NCBI GenBank assembly: GCA_020881915.1
Contig: JAJFPB010000007.1
Coordinates: 2,542,001-2,606,000, forward strand
Length of the DNA: 64,000 bases
Direction: 5' to 3'
From: Paramyrothecium sp. XJ0827
Taxonomy: Eukaryota > Ascomycota > Sordariomycetes > Hypocreales > Stachybotryaceae
The notes under the pieces were generated by a model. It did not search any database and was not told the DNA's origin. It was given only the letters and a program-made list of their open reading frames with translations. The position numbers were made by a program, and so were the translations under genes. Positions 20,270 through 32,078 of the stretch are shown one piece after another. The first letter of the stretch is position 1, and every line of letters begins with the position of its first letter.

Positions 20270-22508
20270 TGCGACGGGTTGTTTTGTTCTTCAAGGAGTA
20301 GGGGAAGGAGGTGCTGGTGTTGAGGATGAGGACGAGATGCCGGGGAGGAGGTGGTCGACGATGGCGACAATGATGCTATCGAGGAGACAGGACGGGACGT
20401 TGGCCGATTCGGAGATGGGGGCCGACCGATAAGCGGGCTCGTGCGCGGGTTAAAGGTTCGCGACGAAATTGGGACAGCTTCGTCGGGACTGGGTCAAGCG
20501 ATTAACTGAGGCTGGCAATTGCGATGGCGGCGCGGCGGTTGATGGTTGCGAGACTTTTGGGGAATTTGAGGGTTGAGACGATTGCTTGACGATCTGCGTA
20601 AATGGCGAGACGACCCCAGAGCTCGGTGCATAAGGTAAGGCAAGTCAGTCTATTGGTCGCAGCATGCACATGCCGAGGTTCACCTCCTCTCGAAACCCAG
20701 AGGCTCGGTTACGGTAGTCGGTTAGGGCGAGGGTACATGCAAAACGGGTGTGCTCAGCACCAGAAAGGAGGTACCGGCTACTTTCCCGTTGAGCATATGA
20801 AACGGGGGGCGGGCGGAAACCCGTGTCACTGCTAGGCAAATCATCTCCTTTTTCCAAGGTGCTAGCAAGCTTTCTGGTGTCAAAGGCGATCAAACGCAAG
20901 AGAGGGGTAAGAGGTAAGAGGGAAGAAAGAAAAAGGGCAGACGAATACGTATTCAAAGCCGCCCGCGATACCTTCACAGAATCCTTCCTTGAATGAATGT
21001 TTCGGTGAGACAGTCCCTCACGTGTTGATGGGGCCCCTTCCGGGAGAGCATGGGACGAGCCAGCCCCCGATCGCTGCAAGCTCGGCGGGCTGGCGGTACG
21101 TACCTCGCCGGCACCCGCTGTTCGGCGTCCACTCCGTGCTGTTCCGGCTGGCCCGCTGGAGTCGTAGCCGAGGGGGGAAAAAAGGTGGCAGCAGGACAGC
21201 AGCACGTGCAGCTCGTTTCATGCTCTTTTGAAATGCCTTTATTACCTTAGTTGCTGGGCGAGACGAGAGAATTGGCACGGCAATGCAGCGTAGTGGTGCC
21301 CCTGGTCGAAATTCCCCCCTGTTGAAGACATCGTGACCTGAAAATTGGAAATTACGTTATATCAAACGTGTTTGAGGTGGTGATGCAGCTTTTCCGATGG
21401 GAGGCGCTTGTTTGCCCCCTCGGAGAAAGTCTGCAACGTAAGAGCCTGAGTCCAGGCCCAAAAGCCCACTTCCGATCAATCCCCCATCTTCCATCACGAT
21501 CTTTATTTTCCCACAATTGCCCATACGGCATTGGGTGATATGGGGAGTGGGCTTTGGCATTTCCGTCCACTCTTTCGTCATTGCCCAGCGCGACGGGTCC
21601 CCTCCCTCGACCGCCGCTCGGATATGCGCGGGATTCCCAACCCGAGCCTCCCGCTCCACCGGGCTTCCCACCGTTGTCTGACCCGTGGGGGGACGGGAGG
21701 GCTGAAGCTAAGCTGCTGGGGAAAACGGGCAAGCTGCTGGGCACGCAACCCGGGAAATCTTCTTGCCCTTCTTGCTTTCGCGTCGCGCCCTGCACGCTCG
21801 CCGTTCTACTACCGAGAGCAGCCGCCGCGACGACGGGGGCCCGCTGGCTAATGGGAGTGGTGTTTGTGGACGGAAGAATTATGGGGGTCACACGCGTAGG
21901 GCGGGCCACAAGGCTCTGGGAACTCTGGGACCTGGGGCCAAAGCTGGTAACGCATTAGAAGGGGAGATGCAGGTCCACGATAATCTGGCGGCTGCGGTTC
22001 ACCTTTTGACGCCATGGAAAACGGGTCTGTTCCGATGGACGTTGTGACGGATTCCTGCCCCTAAATAGCTTCAATCGGCCGTGGCTTATCCCGAAACCTT
22101 CCTCTCCTCCTTTCACTTCCTCCCCGAACCTGCTTTTCTTCTCATCATCCTCATCTCCATCCTCATCTGTCTCTCACATTTTCTCCCGTGCTCTTGTTGC
22201 TCGTGGTGATACCCTTATATACCCGATTCCCGCCTCTCAACCCCTCCATCCGCTTTCGTCCGATCGTGTGATACCCCGCGGGTACCGGAAGCTACCCCAC
22301 GACACCCTCGGCTCATCGCGGCGCGCGCACTCGGTTGAACCAGAACACCGGCTCCTCTTGGTCTTTTCTCTCGCAAGAAGAGAAAGAACTTTCACAAACC
22401 AGAGACGTGGAAGTTTGCTCTGCGCTCTTGAGACTGTTTGATTCGTGACAAGCGCATTCAACTACATTTCCCATCCCAAACAAAGAAACCCACCCCCACG
22501 ACGTCATC
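20270..22508. promoter_or_regulatory. Divergent promoter region pex11 / fbp1
   Basis: A 2.2-kb intergenic region holding both promoters. Open frames within it do not look like proteins. The part nearest fbp1 (22080-22508) is pyrimidine-rich with CTCATC repeats, like long leaders of highly expressed fungal genes. Several G-rich CreA-like hexamers (for example CTGGGG at 21716-21721 and GTGGGG at 21687-21692) are present, but the motif is too short to be evidence alone. Confidence 0.4.
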
Positions 22509-23830
22509 ATGGCTACAACCGAAAATGGCATGCCCGAGACCGAAAAGGTCAATACCCACATCGTCACCTTGACGCGCTTCCTCACCGAGGAGCAGGCCAA
22601 GCACAAGGAGGCCACCGGTGACTTTACGTGAGTGCTTCCTCTTTCGTTGCGGGTTTGCCGTCACCAACAAGCGACCGCTGCCGCCGGGTTCGTGGTTCGG
22701 CTTCCTTTTGGCCGAACCCAACTCCTCCGCGGCATCGCTCACCTGCCGCCCTTCCCCTGACCCATTGAACACCGTCGCGAAGCAGTTCGTCAAGCTAATC
22801 TTGCACCCCGCCTCGCAGCCTCCTCTGCCATGCCCTCCAGTTCTCCTTCAAGTCCATTGCCTACTACATCCGCCGCGCCACCCTCGTCAACCTGACCGGT
22901 CTCGCCGGCTCCTCCAACACCACCGGCGACGACCAGAAGAAGCTCGATGTCATCTCCAACGACCTCTTCATCGAGGCCATGCGCTCCTCCGGCAAGTGCG
23001 CCCTGCTCGTCTCCGAGGAGGAGGAGGACGTCATCTTCTTCAAGGACGCCACGGGCGCCCGCTACGCCGTCGCCTGCGACCCCATCGACGGCTCCTCCAA
23101 CCTCGACGCCGGCGTCTCCGTCGGCACCATCTTCGCCATCCACAAGCTGCCCGACGGCTCCTCCGGCGTCAAGGAGGACATCCTCAAGCCCGGCACCGAG
23201 CTGCTCGCCGCCGGCTTCACCATGTACGGCGCCTCCGCCCAGCTCGTCATCACCATGAAGAACAGCACCGTCAACGGCTTCACCCTCGACAACGGCGTCG
23301 GCGAGTTCATCCTGACCCACCCCGACATGCGCCTGCCCAAGGCCCGCGCCATCTACTCCGTCAACGAGGGTAACTCGCTCTACTGGGAGGAGCCCACCAT
23401 CAACTACTTCAACTCGCTCAAGACGGCCCAGGAGAACGGCAAGCCCTACAGCGCCCGTTACATCGGCAGCATGGTCGCCGATGCCTACCGTACCCTGCTG
23501 TACGGCGGCCTCTTCGCCTACCCTGCGGACAAGAAGAGCCCCAAGGGCAAGCTGCGTATCCTGTACGAGTGCGCCCCCATGGCCATGGTCTTCGAGAATG
23601 GTTAGTAGTCCCGTCCCCTCAACCTCCCTGCTCTTGCCCCCTTCATGCTCCTCGTCTGCGCAACACGCCTGGTTCTTTGCTGACGCGAACACTCCGCAGC
23701 CGGTGGTCAGGCCGTCGACGGCCAAATGAGGCGGATGCTGGAGGTGGTCCCCGAGCACATCCACGACCGCTCCGGCATCTTCATGGGTAGCTACGACGAG
23801 ATCGAGAAGGTCAAGGCCTTCCACAAGTAA
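22509..23830 (+). CDS. fbp1: Fructose-1,6-bisphosphatase
   Basis: The enzyme hydrolyses fructose-1,6-bisphosphate to fructose-6-phosphate, the controlling step of gluconeogenesis, in the cytosol. Exons 22509-22627, 22819-23600 and 23700-23830 encode 343 residues, the usual fungal length. The metal-binding motif DPIDGSSNLDAG is at about residues 127-138, and the family signature GKLRILYECAPMA is near residue 283. The C-terminus ends VVPEHIHDRSGIFMGSYDEI. Codons are almost all C- or G-ending, which marks a highly expressed gene and also produces a long antisense open frame that is an artefact. Glucose repression and catabolite inactivation are known for the yeast enzyme; the sequence itself does not show them. 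Confidence 0.97.
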
Positions 23831-24849
23831 AGGCCTGTGCCCGGATGAGACGGGACAGACAGAGATGGGAGTGTTTCTACCGGAGCAGGACAATGGTTGA
23901 TATCATCTTGGGCGGTTCGCTGGGCCGACAGGCGCGAATGACTTATGAGGAGGGAATGAGGAGGGAATGAGAGGGAAAACTATTTTATATTTGAAGCAGA
24001 TTCCAAAAAAATTCCAAAAATTGGATCAAACATTTCACCACCGGACGTCCAGAGGAAGTGTAAGACGTTTGGAAACTAGATTTCACGTGTAGAGGTTGTT
24101 CTCGTGTTGCCCTTGGAGTAACAACTTCTTCGTGAGTGATCCTGTTCTCGTGTTGTCCTCAGAGTAACAACGTCTTCGTGTGTGATCAAATGCAACACAT
24201 CCCCAACTTCTGGACCGTCATTCAACACACTCTACTTTGTCTGTGTATGTGCCTGTGCCAGCCAAATGTCCGCACACAGTTAGGAGCCGGTGAGAGATGC
24301 AGAGAGCTTCCTTGTCTTAGAAGGAAAGCAGTAATGTGACTCTCTAGCGTCTGGATGCATGTCGCAAGCCACTATGCATGGCTAGCGACTATCAAAATCC
24401 TCGTTTGGATGCCATGATGTTCTATAGCTGTTGTCATTTAATCATGCCAAATATACAGTCTATTCATGGATTCTAATAAGCCTAGAAGCTCTTCTATATC
24501 CTGAGTCGGCCCAGCGAGATTCTCATACACCATGTACTGCCGGTGCCGAGACCCGTGGCGGCACCCCGTCTCCTGAGCTAAGTGCCGCGCCTGCATTCGG
24601 CGTCTTCCAAATAGGGCAAATGCAGCATAGGTTCTGTGCATGAGTCGAAGATTCATCAGCAGCCCCCTTCTCTTGCCAGAGCACCGGATTGGATACCAAA
24701 TTCCAGGAGTCTGCACAAGGTGAGATTAATGGCGGCGTCTGTCCTGCTGGTCTCCTTAGCTGCCAAAGCGAGGCCGCGTAACAGCTGACAGCCAGATGCC
24801 GTTCCTATCCACACTGCCCCCTAGTCCAACCTATTCCATCGCGCCGTCC
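23831..24849. other. Tail-to-tail region between fbp1 and the CIA30 gene
   Basis: This holds the 3' ends of two convergent genes. The fbp1 3' flank has A/T-rich sequence near 23975-24030, and a diverged tandem duplication at 24098-24189 (see separate entry). There is no supportable gene. Confidence 0.4.
24098..24189. repeat. Two-copy 46-bp tandem duplication
   Basis: Copy one (24098-24143) and copy two (24144-24189) both begin GTTCTCGTGTTG and share AGTAACAAC and CTTCGTG. They differ at five positions within the first 44 bases. The duplication lies in the 3' flank of fbp1, where it would be transcribed if the 3' UTR extends that far. Confidence 0.75.
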
Positions 24850-26068
24850 CTACAGCAAGCCGCAAAAGAGCCGTTTCCACCAAGGCCGTGAGTGTGGGCT
24901 GTCCTGAAGCTGTGTCGCAGCCTTGCGTTTCTGCGTGTCCAAATCATCTTCATCCTCGTCGTGATTGGCGGTTTCAGCTCCAGGCGAAGCACCCCTGCCA
25001 ACTCCAGCTCGAATAGAAGCGTTTTCGGCGCCCGACGAATCATGGCTCGTCTGCCTGGCTCTAATGGCCTGCAGATCGATCTGGAAGTCGCCGTATTGTT
25101 GCTCAAAGAAGCTATCGCCGAGATTCACACCCAGTTAGCCATCATATCCGGGCTCAATTATCAGCTCAGGGCACGGCAATTTTAAGCACTCCGTTCCTTC
25201 ATACACAAACCGGGCACTTTGGCACTTGCCACAATCTGAGCCTCACGCTCCTTGGCTGTGTAGTCGAGTTCGGGAAGAGCACGAATGCGAGGGTTCGAAG
25301 GAAGCATGCATTGGATGGGGCAGCAGGGTGAGTTCAATGCGGACAGGCATCTTTGTAACAAGCGCAGCCACGGAATGAAAACCGCACACCGGGCGAACAT
25401 TGTGCATGCATGAAGGAAGGGAATGAGAAAACGCAGTGGCGACTCACCTTCTCATCATTAGGCCAATTCTCTTGATGGCTGCCAGGTTCAATGGTTCTGC
25501 ATCCGGTTTGTCTCTGCCCCGGTAGGTGGCCTTGAATTGGTCCCAAGGGAGGAAAATTTCCTGACTGCCGTCATTTGGACCCCAAGTGAAGTCGGCTTCC
25601 CAGCTCAGCCCTGCACGCTCCCTGCCGTCAGGACGTTTCTTGGGGAGATCGTCCTTGAGGGTGACGGCATAGCGTTTGGGGGAACCATTGACAGCTTTAG
25701 CATCCGACGTGGGCTTGGCAACAGAGATGACCAGGCCTTGGTAAGCGGACAAGTCCAGATCAATCTCGCCGGCAGTGTGCTGGGATGCGAAGCCAGCACC
25801 GCCCAACGTCTTGGTGTCCAGATGACCATGGAAGCGCGCGCAGTTGGGTGCAACAACGGTCAGATGCGAGCGGCTCGAGCCACCGCGCACCCTGTCATCC
25901 GACGTCTCCCACTGAGCCGTGTCCCAGGGACTGGCCACGACAATTGCATTAGCATACAGAGTAAAAAACCGGGAGATGCCTCCACCCGCGGCCAACGGCA
26001 CTCGAGGGTGAGGTGCGGACAAGTGCTTACTGGTCCCCTCCGTAGAGGTCAAGCGTCCGATCAGACAT
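24850..26068 (-). CDS. CIA30-domain protein (NADH:ubiquinone oxidoreductase intermediate-associated family)
   Basis: The protein has a CIA30 domain, a carbohydrate-binding-like beta-sandwich found in complex I assembly factor CIA30/NDUFAF1 and in shorter fungal paralogues. Exons 26068-26031, 25930-25448 and 25111-24850 encode 260 residues; phases agree. Splicing gives MSDRTLDLYGG joined to HPWDTAQWETSDDRVRGGSS, then AGIDLDLSAYQGL-like and SWEADFTWGPNDGSQEIFLPW, and the last junction restores IKRIGLMMR-SFFEQQYGDFQIDLQAI, typical of the domain's end. The tail is polar and ends WWKRLFCGLL, a C-terminal CaaL tetrapeptide. No mitochondrial targeting sequence is visible at this start, so it may be the cytosolic or membrane-attached paralogue and not the assembly factor itself. 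The 336-nt second intron is long for this genome. Confidence 0.82.
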
Positions 26069-26147
26069 GGTGAGCTCGTGGCAAATGAAAGGATGGGTGG
26101 GTGAGCGACCCTTGGGAAGGGGCGTGTATGCAAGTATAGCCCCGTTG

Positions 26148-26224
26148 GCCTTGTGTCTTGTGCCTTATGCCTTGTGCCTTATGCCTTGTGCCTTGTGCCT
26201 TGTGCCTTGTGCCTTGTGCCTTGT
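26148..26224. repeat. Heptanucleotide repeat (GCCTTGT) x 11
   Basis: Eleven uninterrupted seven-base units; eight are exactly GCCTTGT, two are GCCTTAT and one is GTCTTGT. It begins 80 bp upstream of the CIA30 gene start, in its promoter or leader, so length changes could alter expression of that gene. Confidence 0.9.
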
Positions 26225-29200
26225 GGGGAGAAGGGAGGGAGTGCACAGAAAGCAGATCCGCCAAGAGAAGCAGGCGGGAGAGATTAATCGCACCCCGATA
26301 AATTTCGGACAGCAGCCAAGAAAACCAACAGTTTAGCAGGCGGGTTGGTCGAAGGGGTGGGTAAATCCAATTAAGGAGTCGAGTCGGGTTTGGAAGGATG
26401 CTGCGACGACGATGGATGCTCATCCATGACGAACACGAATCCAAAAAAGGCTGCGCAGACGAACGACCAGAAGGGTGCCCGAATTTGGACAAGTGACGTC
26501 CCACCCGCCAATAGGCCAAGGCGCTGTACTGTGCTGGCAGTTAACGTTAGTGCCCCGAATTGCCCGCCCCGCGCCTTGTCTAGTGCACCTGCTGCCCTAC
26601 GGTTTCGGGGCCCACCTGCTGTGTCCCCATCCCCCAAGGACATTTCCAGCACCGGCTTCTGGAGCCCGAGGTACAGGCCGAGTCTCCTGCAGCCGAGAGA
26701 CCTGGAAAGGCTACTGAAGCTTGGCCCTGCCCGAGGTACCCGTCCACACAATGTACGGCCAACGACCCGGCCGGGTACATCGCAGTTTGATTGGACGGCT
26801 GGTTGCCTTATGTCATCGGAGATCGAAGCTCGCCGAGCTCGGTACCGTAGCCAAGCAACATACCTTGCACCTCGCCATTTGACAGCTTTACATCAGAACA
26901 TTAATTTGACATCGGCCAACCGGGGTGCGACCTGTTGACGGTACCCGAGCCACGCACACGCGGCCGTGGAGTCCTCCCTCGCTCTAAACCAGATTCAAAG
27001 CACCCGGCGGGGAGGTGCTCTTGTGTCTCAACCGGCGGCCGCCGACCTTACCGGCTAGTCTACTATCAATGGACTCTAGCAGAAAGCGGCCGAGTCCTCC
27101 ATTGGTCGACATACACGACCTGCTTCGGGCATCGTCACAAACGATGCGCCGAGGGGACGAGGGCAGCCCTCCCTCCCCTGCACCCGTCGTGGGAATCCTG
27201 CCACAATCGACATCATGCCGCACCTTTTCGCCTGACGCACACCACTTGGTACGATACACACATACACGCCGAGGAGGATCGACCAGGAGACTCCTCCCGG
27301 TGGGGATTGCGCGCACGCATACCCGGCTTGGGGATGGCCAAATTTGGTGCCTCTGAGTGATCCTTGCTCCTGCTAAGGTATGCACCCTCCTGTCGCTGTC
27401 AGGGACCGGTCCTGGCCGCCGAGCTCCCAACGCTCGGTGGCCCGTTCGGCCTGTGACTTTGTTCAACTCGCTTATCCAAGAACTGGTTGGCCCTGGTGGT
27501 GTCGGGGACTTCTCGATTTGATCGGGAGGCGATCCGGTCCCCCAGGGCTCCTTCACCTCTTTTCGCCTCGCATTACAGGCTTCATAGCTCTCCTTTTGGC
27601 TCTGAAATTTCAACAGCGCTCGGCCCTTCCAACATCCCTACCAAGCCACCTTCATGGCTTGGGGAATGACTTTGTCGAGGACACCAAGGAACCCTCCTCC
27701 CCCCCAAGGTCCGGAATGACATGCCGCTGCGTCGTCCGCGGCGACGGCGTCAACTGGCGCTTCTCAACCCGTATCTTGCCCAATCACAGCAACCTGCCCA
27801 AGGTGTGCAGAAGCGCTGGTGCGAAAGCAGGGAAGATCTCTCCAGGGAAGGGTGAAGTCACTCACGGCAGAAATGCACCATTGATTGACCCAAGGGCATG
27901 CTGGGGCCTTTTGGGCTGGCCGGTTGACTCACTCGCCTCTTTTTTCAGCCCTGAGAACGCGCTGCACCGACCTTGCCCAAGCTCCGACACAGAGCCTCAT
28001 TCTCCTCTTGCCGAGGGCCTCGTAGGCGGGCACGTATTGTCCGTATTGCGTATTCCACCACAATGTCTGATGCGTGGCACGAGGCTGAGCCCATGTGAAC
28101 ACGTAACTGCATGCGAATGTATCTCGCTGCGCAACCTGTCCAAGGAGATCCGGCACACCCTGCGCCGTGCGCATCGCTGCGGTGAGAAGGTAAAGTCGTC
28201 CTTGGACCAACTCGGTCCCTCCCGCGTGCCCCACGGATCTGATAAGTCCGTCTGTGATGCACACACAACCCCCCTTATCAACACCGTGCAACCTTGGTAT
28301 CAACCGTGTGCTCCGGTGTTCACACAGTTGGCAGAGACGTGCTCGCATTCACTCACTCCCCTACTTCCCCATTGCCGAGCATGCCGAACTCTGCTCCCAA
28401 CCACTGCCAAAAGGTCCACCGCACGAAGCGGATTTTGAAGCAACCAGGGACCGGAGGAAACCATGCGCGCTCAAGTCTCCGTGCCGCAAGTCTATTGATG
28501 GCAAAGGACCAATCGCCAACGAATCCCATTGCCCCTCACCCCTGCGCGTTCCCAACCCAGCCGACCACAAGATTCCAGACCCGGCAATGTGCAAATCACA
28601 CCCCTTTCTCGTGAACTCTTGCTCTTCCCCCCTCGAGGGGGTTCAAAATGCCGTGATCTCAAGGTACTTTTGGTTGTAGCTTGGATGACCCGACCCGGCT
28701 CAGGCTGCCCCAGGAAGAACCCCCTTCCATGGCTCTGCTGTGTTATACTGTCTTCCATGGCGACACTAACATGTGACTAGGTAGGCTCGCTCTTCCACCC
28801 CCATCCAACGAGAGCCGAAGGGACTGCTCTGCTCACCCCACACCTTTTACCTCTTCGGTTCCCGGGGCTCCAGCTATGCCATGTTGGTCGTGCTAGACGA
28901 CACCAACAACTCCTTCCACAACGTCCAGCCCAAGCTCCCTTGCCAGTCTTCCCTGGTCCCCCTGCCCCCCAGCCACGTGATCGGCAATTCAAACCCCCTT
29001 GCTCGCTTCATCTGAGAACGTTGAGCTCTGCGAAGCCCAGGACCAATGCCAAGCGGCCGCTTCGCAGCACCCGTACCTACCATGTAGGGGCTCCCACTTG
29101 GACTGCAGCCCGCCCGTAGCGCTGCCCTACCACTGTGGAGTCGACCGCGCGTAGGTGGTCCCCTTCTCAATCACACATTCACTCACTCACTCACTCACAC

Positions 29201-29394
29201 GCTCTTTGTTGACGAACCTGCCCGTATGATCCTGTTGGACCGTCTCAACCCTAGAAGCCCCCCCTTCCCCAGCTTGCCTCCCATGCAGGCAAGGGGCGTA
29301 GATCCGTTGGCGGTCACAATTATTGAGCCTCCCGCCACTTAGCAGCCAGCGAGTTTTCCCGCAACGGAACAAGGGGTGATGGAAGAAGGAGCTG

Positions 29395-29425
<31 letters not shown>

Positions 29426-31039
29426 GGGAGATGGAAACCCGCCCATCCTTTTCGGCGTCTTGGGGCCGCTTAACGCTTTGTCGTTAAAACCTGGAATTAC
29501 AGAACAAGGGCAGCCCCGGGAACACAGTCAACCTAAGCCAAGCCAGCAGCCAGGCAAAACTGCCCGGGCGGCGCCGCAAATGACCAAGTTCAGTAAAAAA
29601 GACATCCGCCCGCACGAGGCTCGGAGTTTATGCCAATCAACTCGAAAGTCCGTGTCGCTGCTCTGCTTGTCTGGAAGCACTAACAGACAGTTCCACGGAA
29701 AGCGGACCATGTCGCGCTCCTCGTTATTTCGCTATTCACCCCCTCCCCTCATCTCTCTCCCATGTGTTGCCTCCCCCCCGCCGCCTCCCCTCACTCTCCT
29801 TTGCTCCAAGGTAATCTGTTCGTCTGTTTGTGTGGTGGTCCCCCCCCCTTCCCCTTCCCCTCCCCCATCTCAGGTGTAACACAAGACACGAGAGAGCGGG
29901 CGGCCCTCAGTGCGCGCGCACCTACCCCCCCTCCCTTCCAAAGTTGCTTCCTTCCAGCCAACAGGCAGTTAGTGTTTTTTTTTTTTCTTTGCTTGCTGGC
30001 TTGCCAAGGATTTCCCTGTCTCTGGGGAGGAGGAGGAGGGGCTTCTAACATTGTTAGAGCCGAGCCGGGTCGCAGTTAACGCTGGGGCGGAGGCCGCAGT
30101 TACGGATTGCCCTTCTTTTCCGCCAATGCATGTGCGCGTGCGCGCAGCAGTGGTTGTGGACGCGAATCACGAGCCACATTCGACATCCGCACCGGTACAC
30201 TTGAGGTAGGCGGTTAGGTAGGTAGTCTAGGCACAGGACCGCATTGTGTGCGACCAACATGAACGGCCCCGTTTCTGATCTTCCATCCCCGTACCTTGTG
30301 TGCTGCGGTAGAATCACGCACGATATCCGAAACACAAGAGCGCAAATGTGCTCGCTCTGTTCGGCCGGTCGGTCAGTCAGTCATGATTAGGATCCTATTG
30401 ATAACGCGATTTCACTTGTGCATGATAGAGGATCGACCAAGAGATATCTCGGAAGAGAAGTAATTCCTATTTGGGTAATTGAAAAAAGTACCTGGCGAAA
30501 AATATGGCCTCGTTTCCCGGTCCCTTCGGAGGAGCCTCCGCTACGCGAACGCCCCGAAACCTGCTCATGTCTTTCCATCAAGTGAGAGCGCTGTCGCTGT
30601 TCATTCCCAGGCCACAATGATGTGGATCGAGCCCTCCATTGTCCATCATTCGTGAAGTGTATCCCAAACACGTCTGTAAAAAAGAACCTTCGCCATGCTA
30701 TGCGCTCGTAAAAAAAAAAAAAAAAAGTCAACTCCCGTTGTCCCGACCAGCCCTTCAAGTCCCTCGTCCGAAGTGCGTCCCATGTTGCGCCTTGGCCCAG
30801 TCCAGGTTCCCGAGAGTAATAGTAGAGAGTAATAATAGTAAAAAGCAAAAAAACGAAGAAGAAAAGCCAATCTCTTTTATCTCAACACCGCGGTTGCCGT
30901 GAGGCCCAACCCCACTTTATCCTTTTTGGTCGTAGTAGGGATGAAGCAGGGTATATAAATGAAGCATTAACGAGAATCAGTCGCCGTCATTGGCTCTGAT
31001 CCAAGCGTCGTGAGGTTGGTGTCTCCTGGGCGGCTCGGT
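26225..31039. other. Long gene-poor region, CIA30 promoter side to bZIP 3' flank
   Basis: About 4.8 kb in which I can support no gene. Stop-free stretches exist on both strands (for example 27380-28438), but they have no intron signals, no start context and no recognisable protein. Simple sequences are present: TCAC repeats at about 29180-29200, a CTG/GCT trinucleotide run at 29393-29421, a T-run near 29974 and an 18-base A-run near 30710. Composition is mixed and not AT-rich, so it does not look like a mutated transposon. Confidence 0.45.
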
Positions 31040-32078
31040 TTAATGTTGGTGCTGCTGGTGATGCGACATCATCCCTGGGGAGCCGGGCATGGACAGCGGC
31101 GTTGTGGGGTAGTCGTAGCCGGCCTCGGAGCATGTTGCGGAGTGGTCAAACGAGTGCAGCAGTGGAGGAGTCTGCGCCCATCATCGTCAGCATCGAGAGC
31201 CCTCGAGGTATACAGCTTGCCTCGCGTAACTTACGTGAGGGTTGGAGTGGTCGTAAGGGTTGGGCACGCTGACGTCGACACCCTGCACGAACCCGTAGCT
31301 CATGTAGGGGTTCATGCTCTCGTCGCTCGGGTACGCATCCCGCTTGATGGCGTCGCTGAAGTGGGTCATGGATGGCAGCGTCACTGGCACCGTGCTGGAG
31401 GCCATGTAGTTGGGGTACGAGTCGGCGGTGGTCATGGCCGGGTACGTAGGGGCGGTGCCGTAGGGAGCCATGAGGATCTCATCAGGGGCGGGATATGTGG
31501 CATAGCCGAACATGGGCGGAGTGTGCGAGCGCTCACGGTTGTCGTAGCCCGGGGTGAAGACAAGCTCGTTGGTGTGGTCCATGGGTGGGGTGAATTGACC
31601 GTGCGAGACGGGCTTTGAGGGCGCGGACGAGGACTGCGAAGCCTTCTTGCTGGACTGGCGCTTCTTGGTAGACGATGATGACGAAGCGGTTGAGGGGGAC
31701 GCTTGGCTGCTGCTGTTGGATGTGCTCTGCTTCTCGCTCTCGGCCTCGTCAGAGGATCCGGCACGGCGCTCCAAGTCTTCCAGGCGGCGCTTGAGCTTCT
31801 TGCCTGAAGTCACCAGTTGAGTTAGTCAAGGGGAAAGAGGATTCGAGAGCTCCCGCAGGTCCTCCGGCGGTGGAGAGGCATCACGTACGGTAGTTGCGCT
31901 GGGCAATGCGGTTCTGTATCCTCCGGCGCTCAGCAAGATCGGAGATCTGAGTCCAATCCTCATCAGGGTTGGCGGAGCTGCTGAAGGCGCTGCTGGTGCC
32001 GTGGCTGGAGTACTGTCTCGGGGCCGGAGGAGCCACCGGGTAGGCGTACTGGTGTTGGGACATGGTGAACATGGACAT
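31040..32078 (-). CDS. bZIP transcription factor
   Basis: A bZIP protein of a Pezizomycotina-specific type; I cannot assign an orthologue. Exons 32078-31889, 31803-31235 and 31171-31040 encode 296 residues. The basic region is at residues 50-70 (AERRRIQNRIAQRNYRKK), with Asn56 and Arg64 in the N-x7-R pattern; the first intron interrupts it just before Lys65. The zipper is short: leucines at 67, 71 and 74 are followed by a Ser-rich stretch (SSDEAESEKQSTSNSSSQ), so dimerisation may need a partner or more sequence. The remainder is Pro/Tyr/Ser-rich, ending TTPLSMPGSPGMM and HHQQHQH. The residues before the basic region (NPDEDWTQISDL) are common in fungal bZIPs of this class. It is the only supportable gene in about 16.8 kb. 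Confidence 0.88.

Noticed and set aside
22790..23893. 367-codon open frame on the minus strand, antisense to fbp1
   Set aside because: It mirrors the extreme C-ending codon use of fbp1, which removes stops from the opposite strand. Its sequence is low-complexity Gly/Val/Asp and matches no protein.
26984..27613. 209-codon minus-strand frame
   Set aside because: Mixed composition, no motifs, overlapping equally long plus-strand frames; no support.
27380..28438. 352-codon plus-strand open frame
   Set aside because: Rich in Ser, Arg, Pro and Cys, with no membrane, domain or motif pattern. It looks like a chance frame in balanced-GC DNA.
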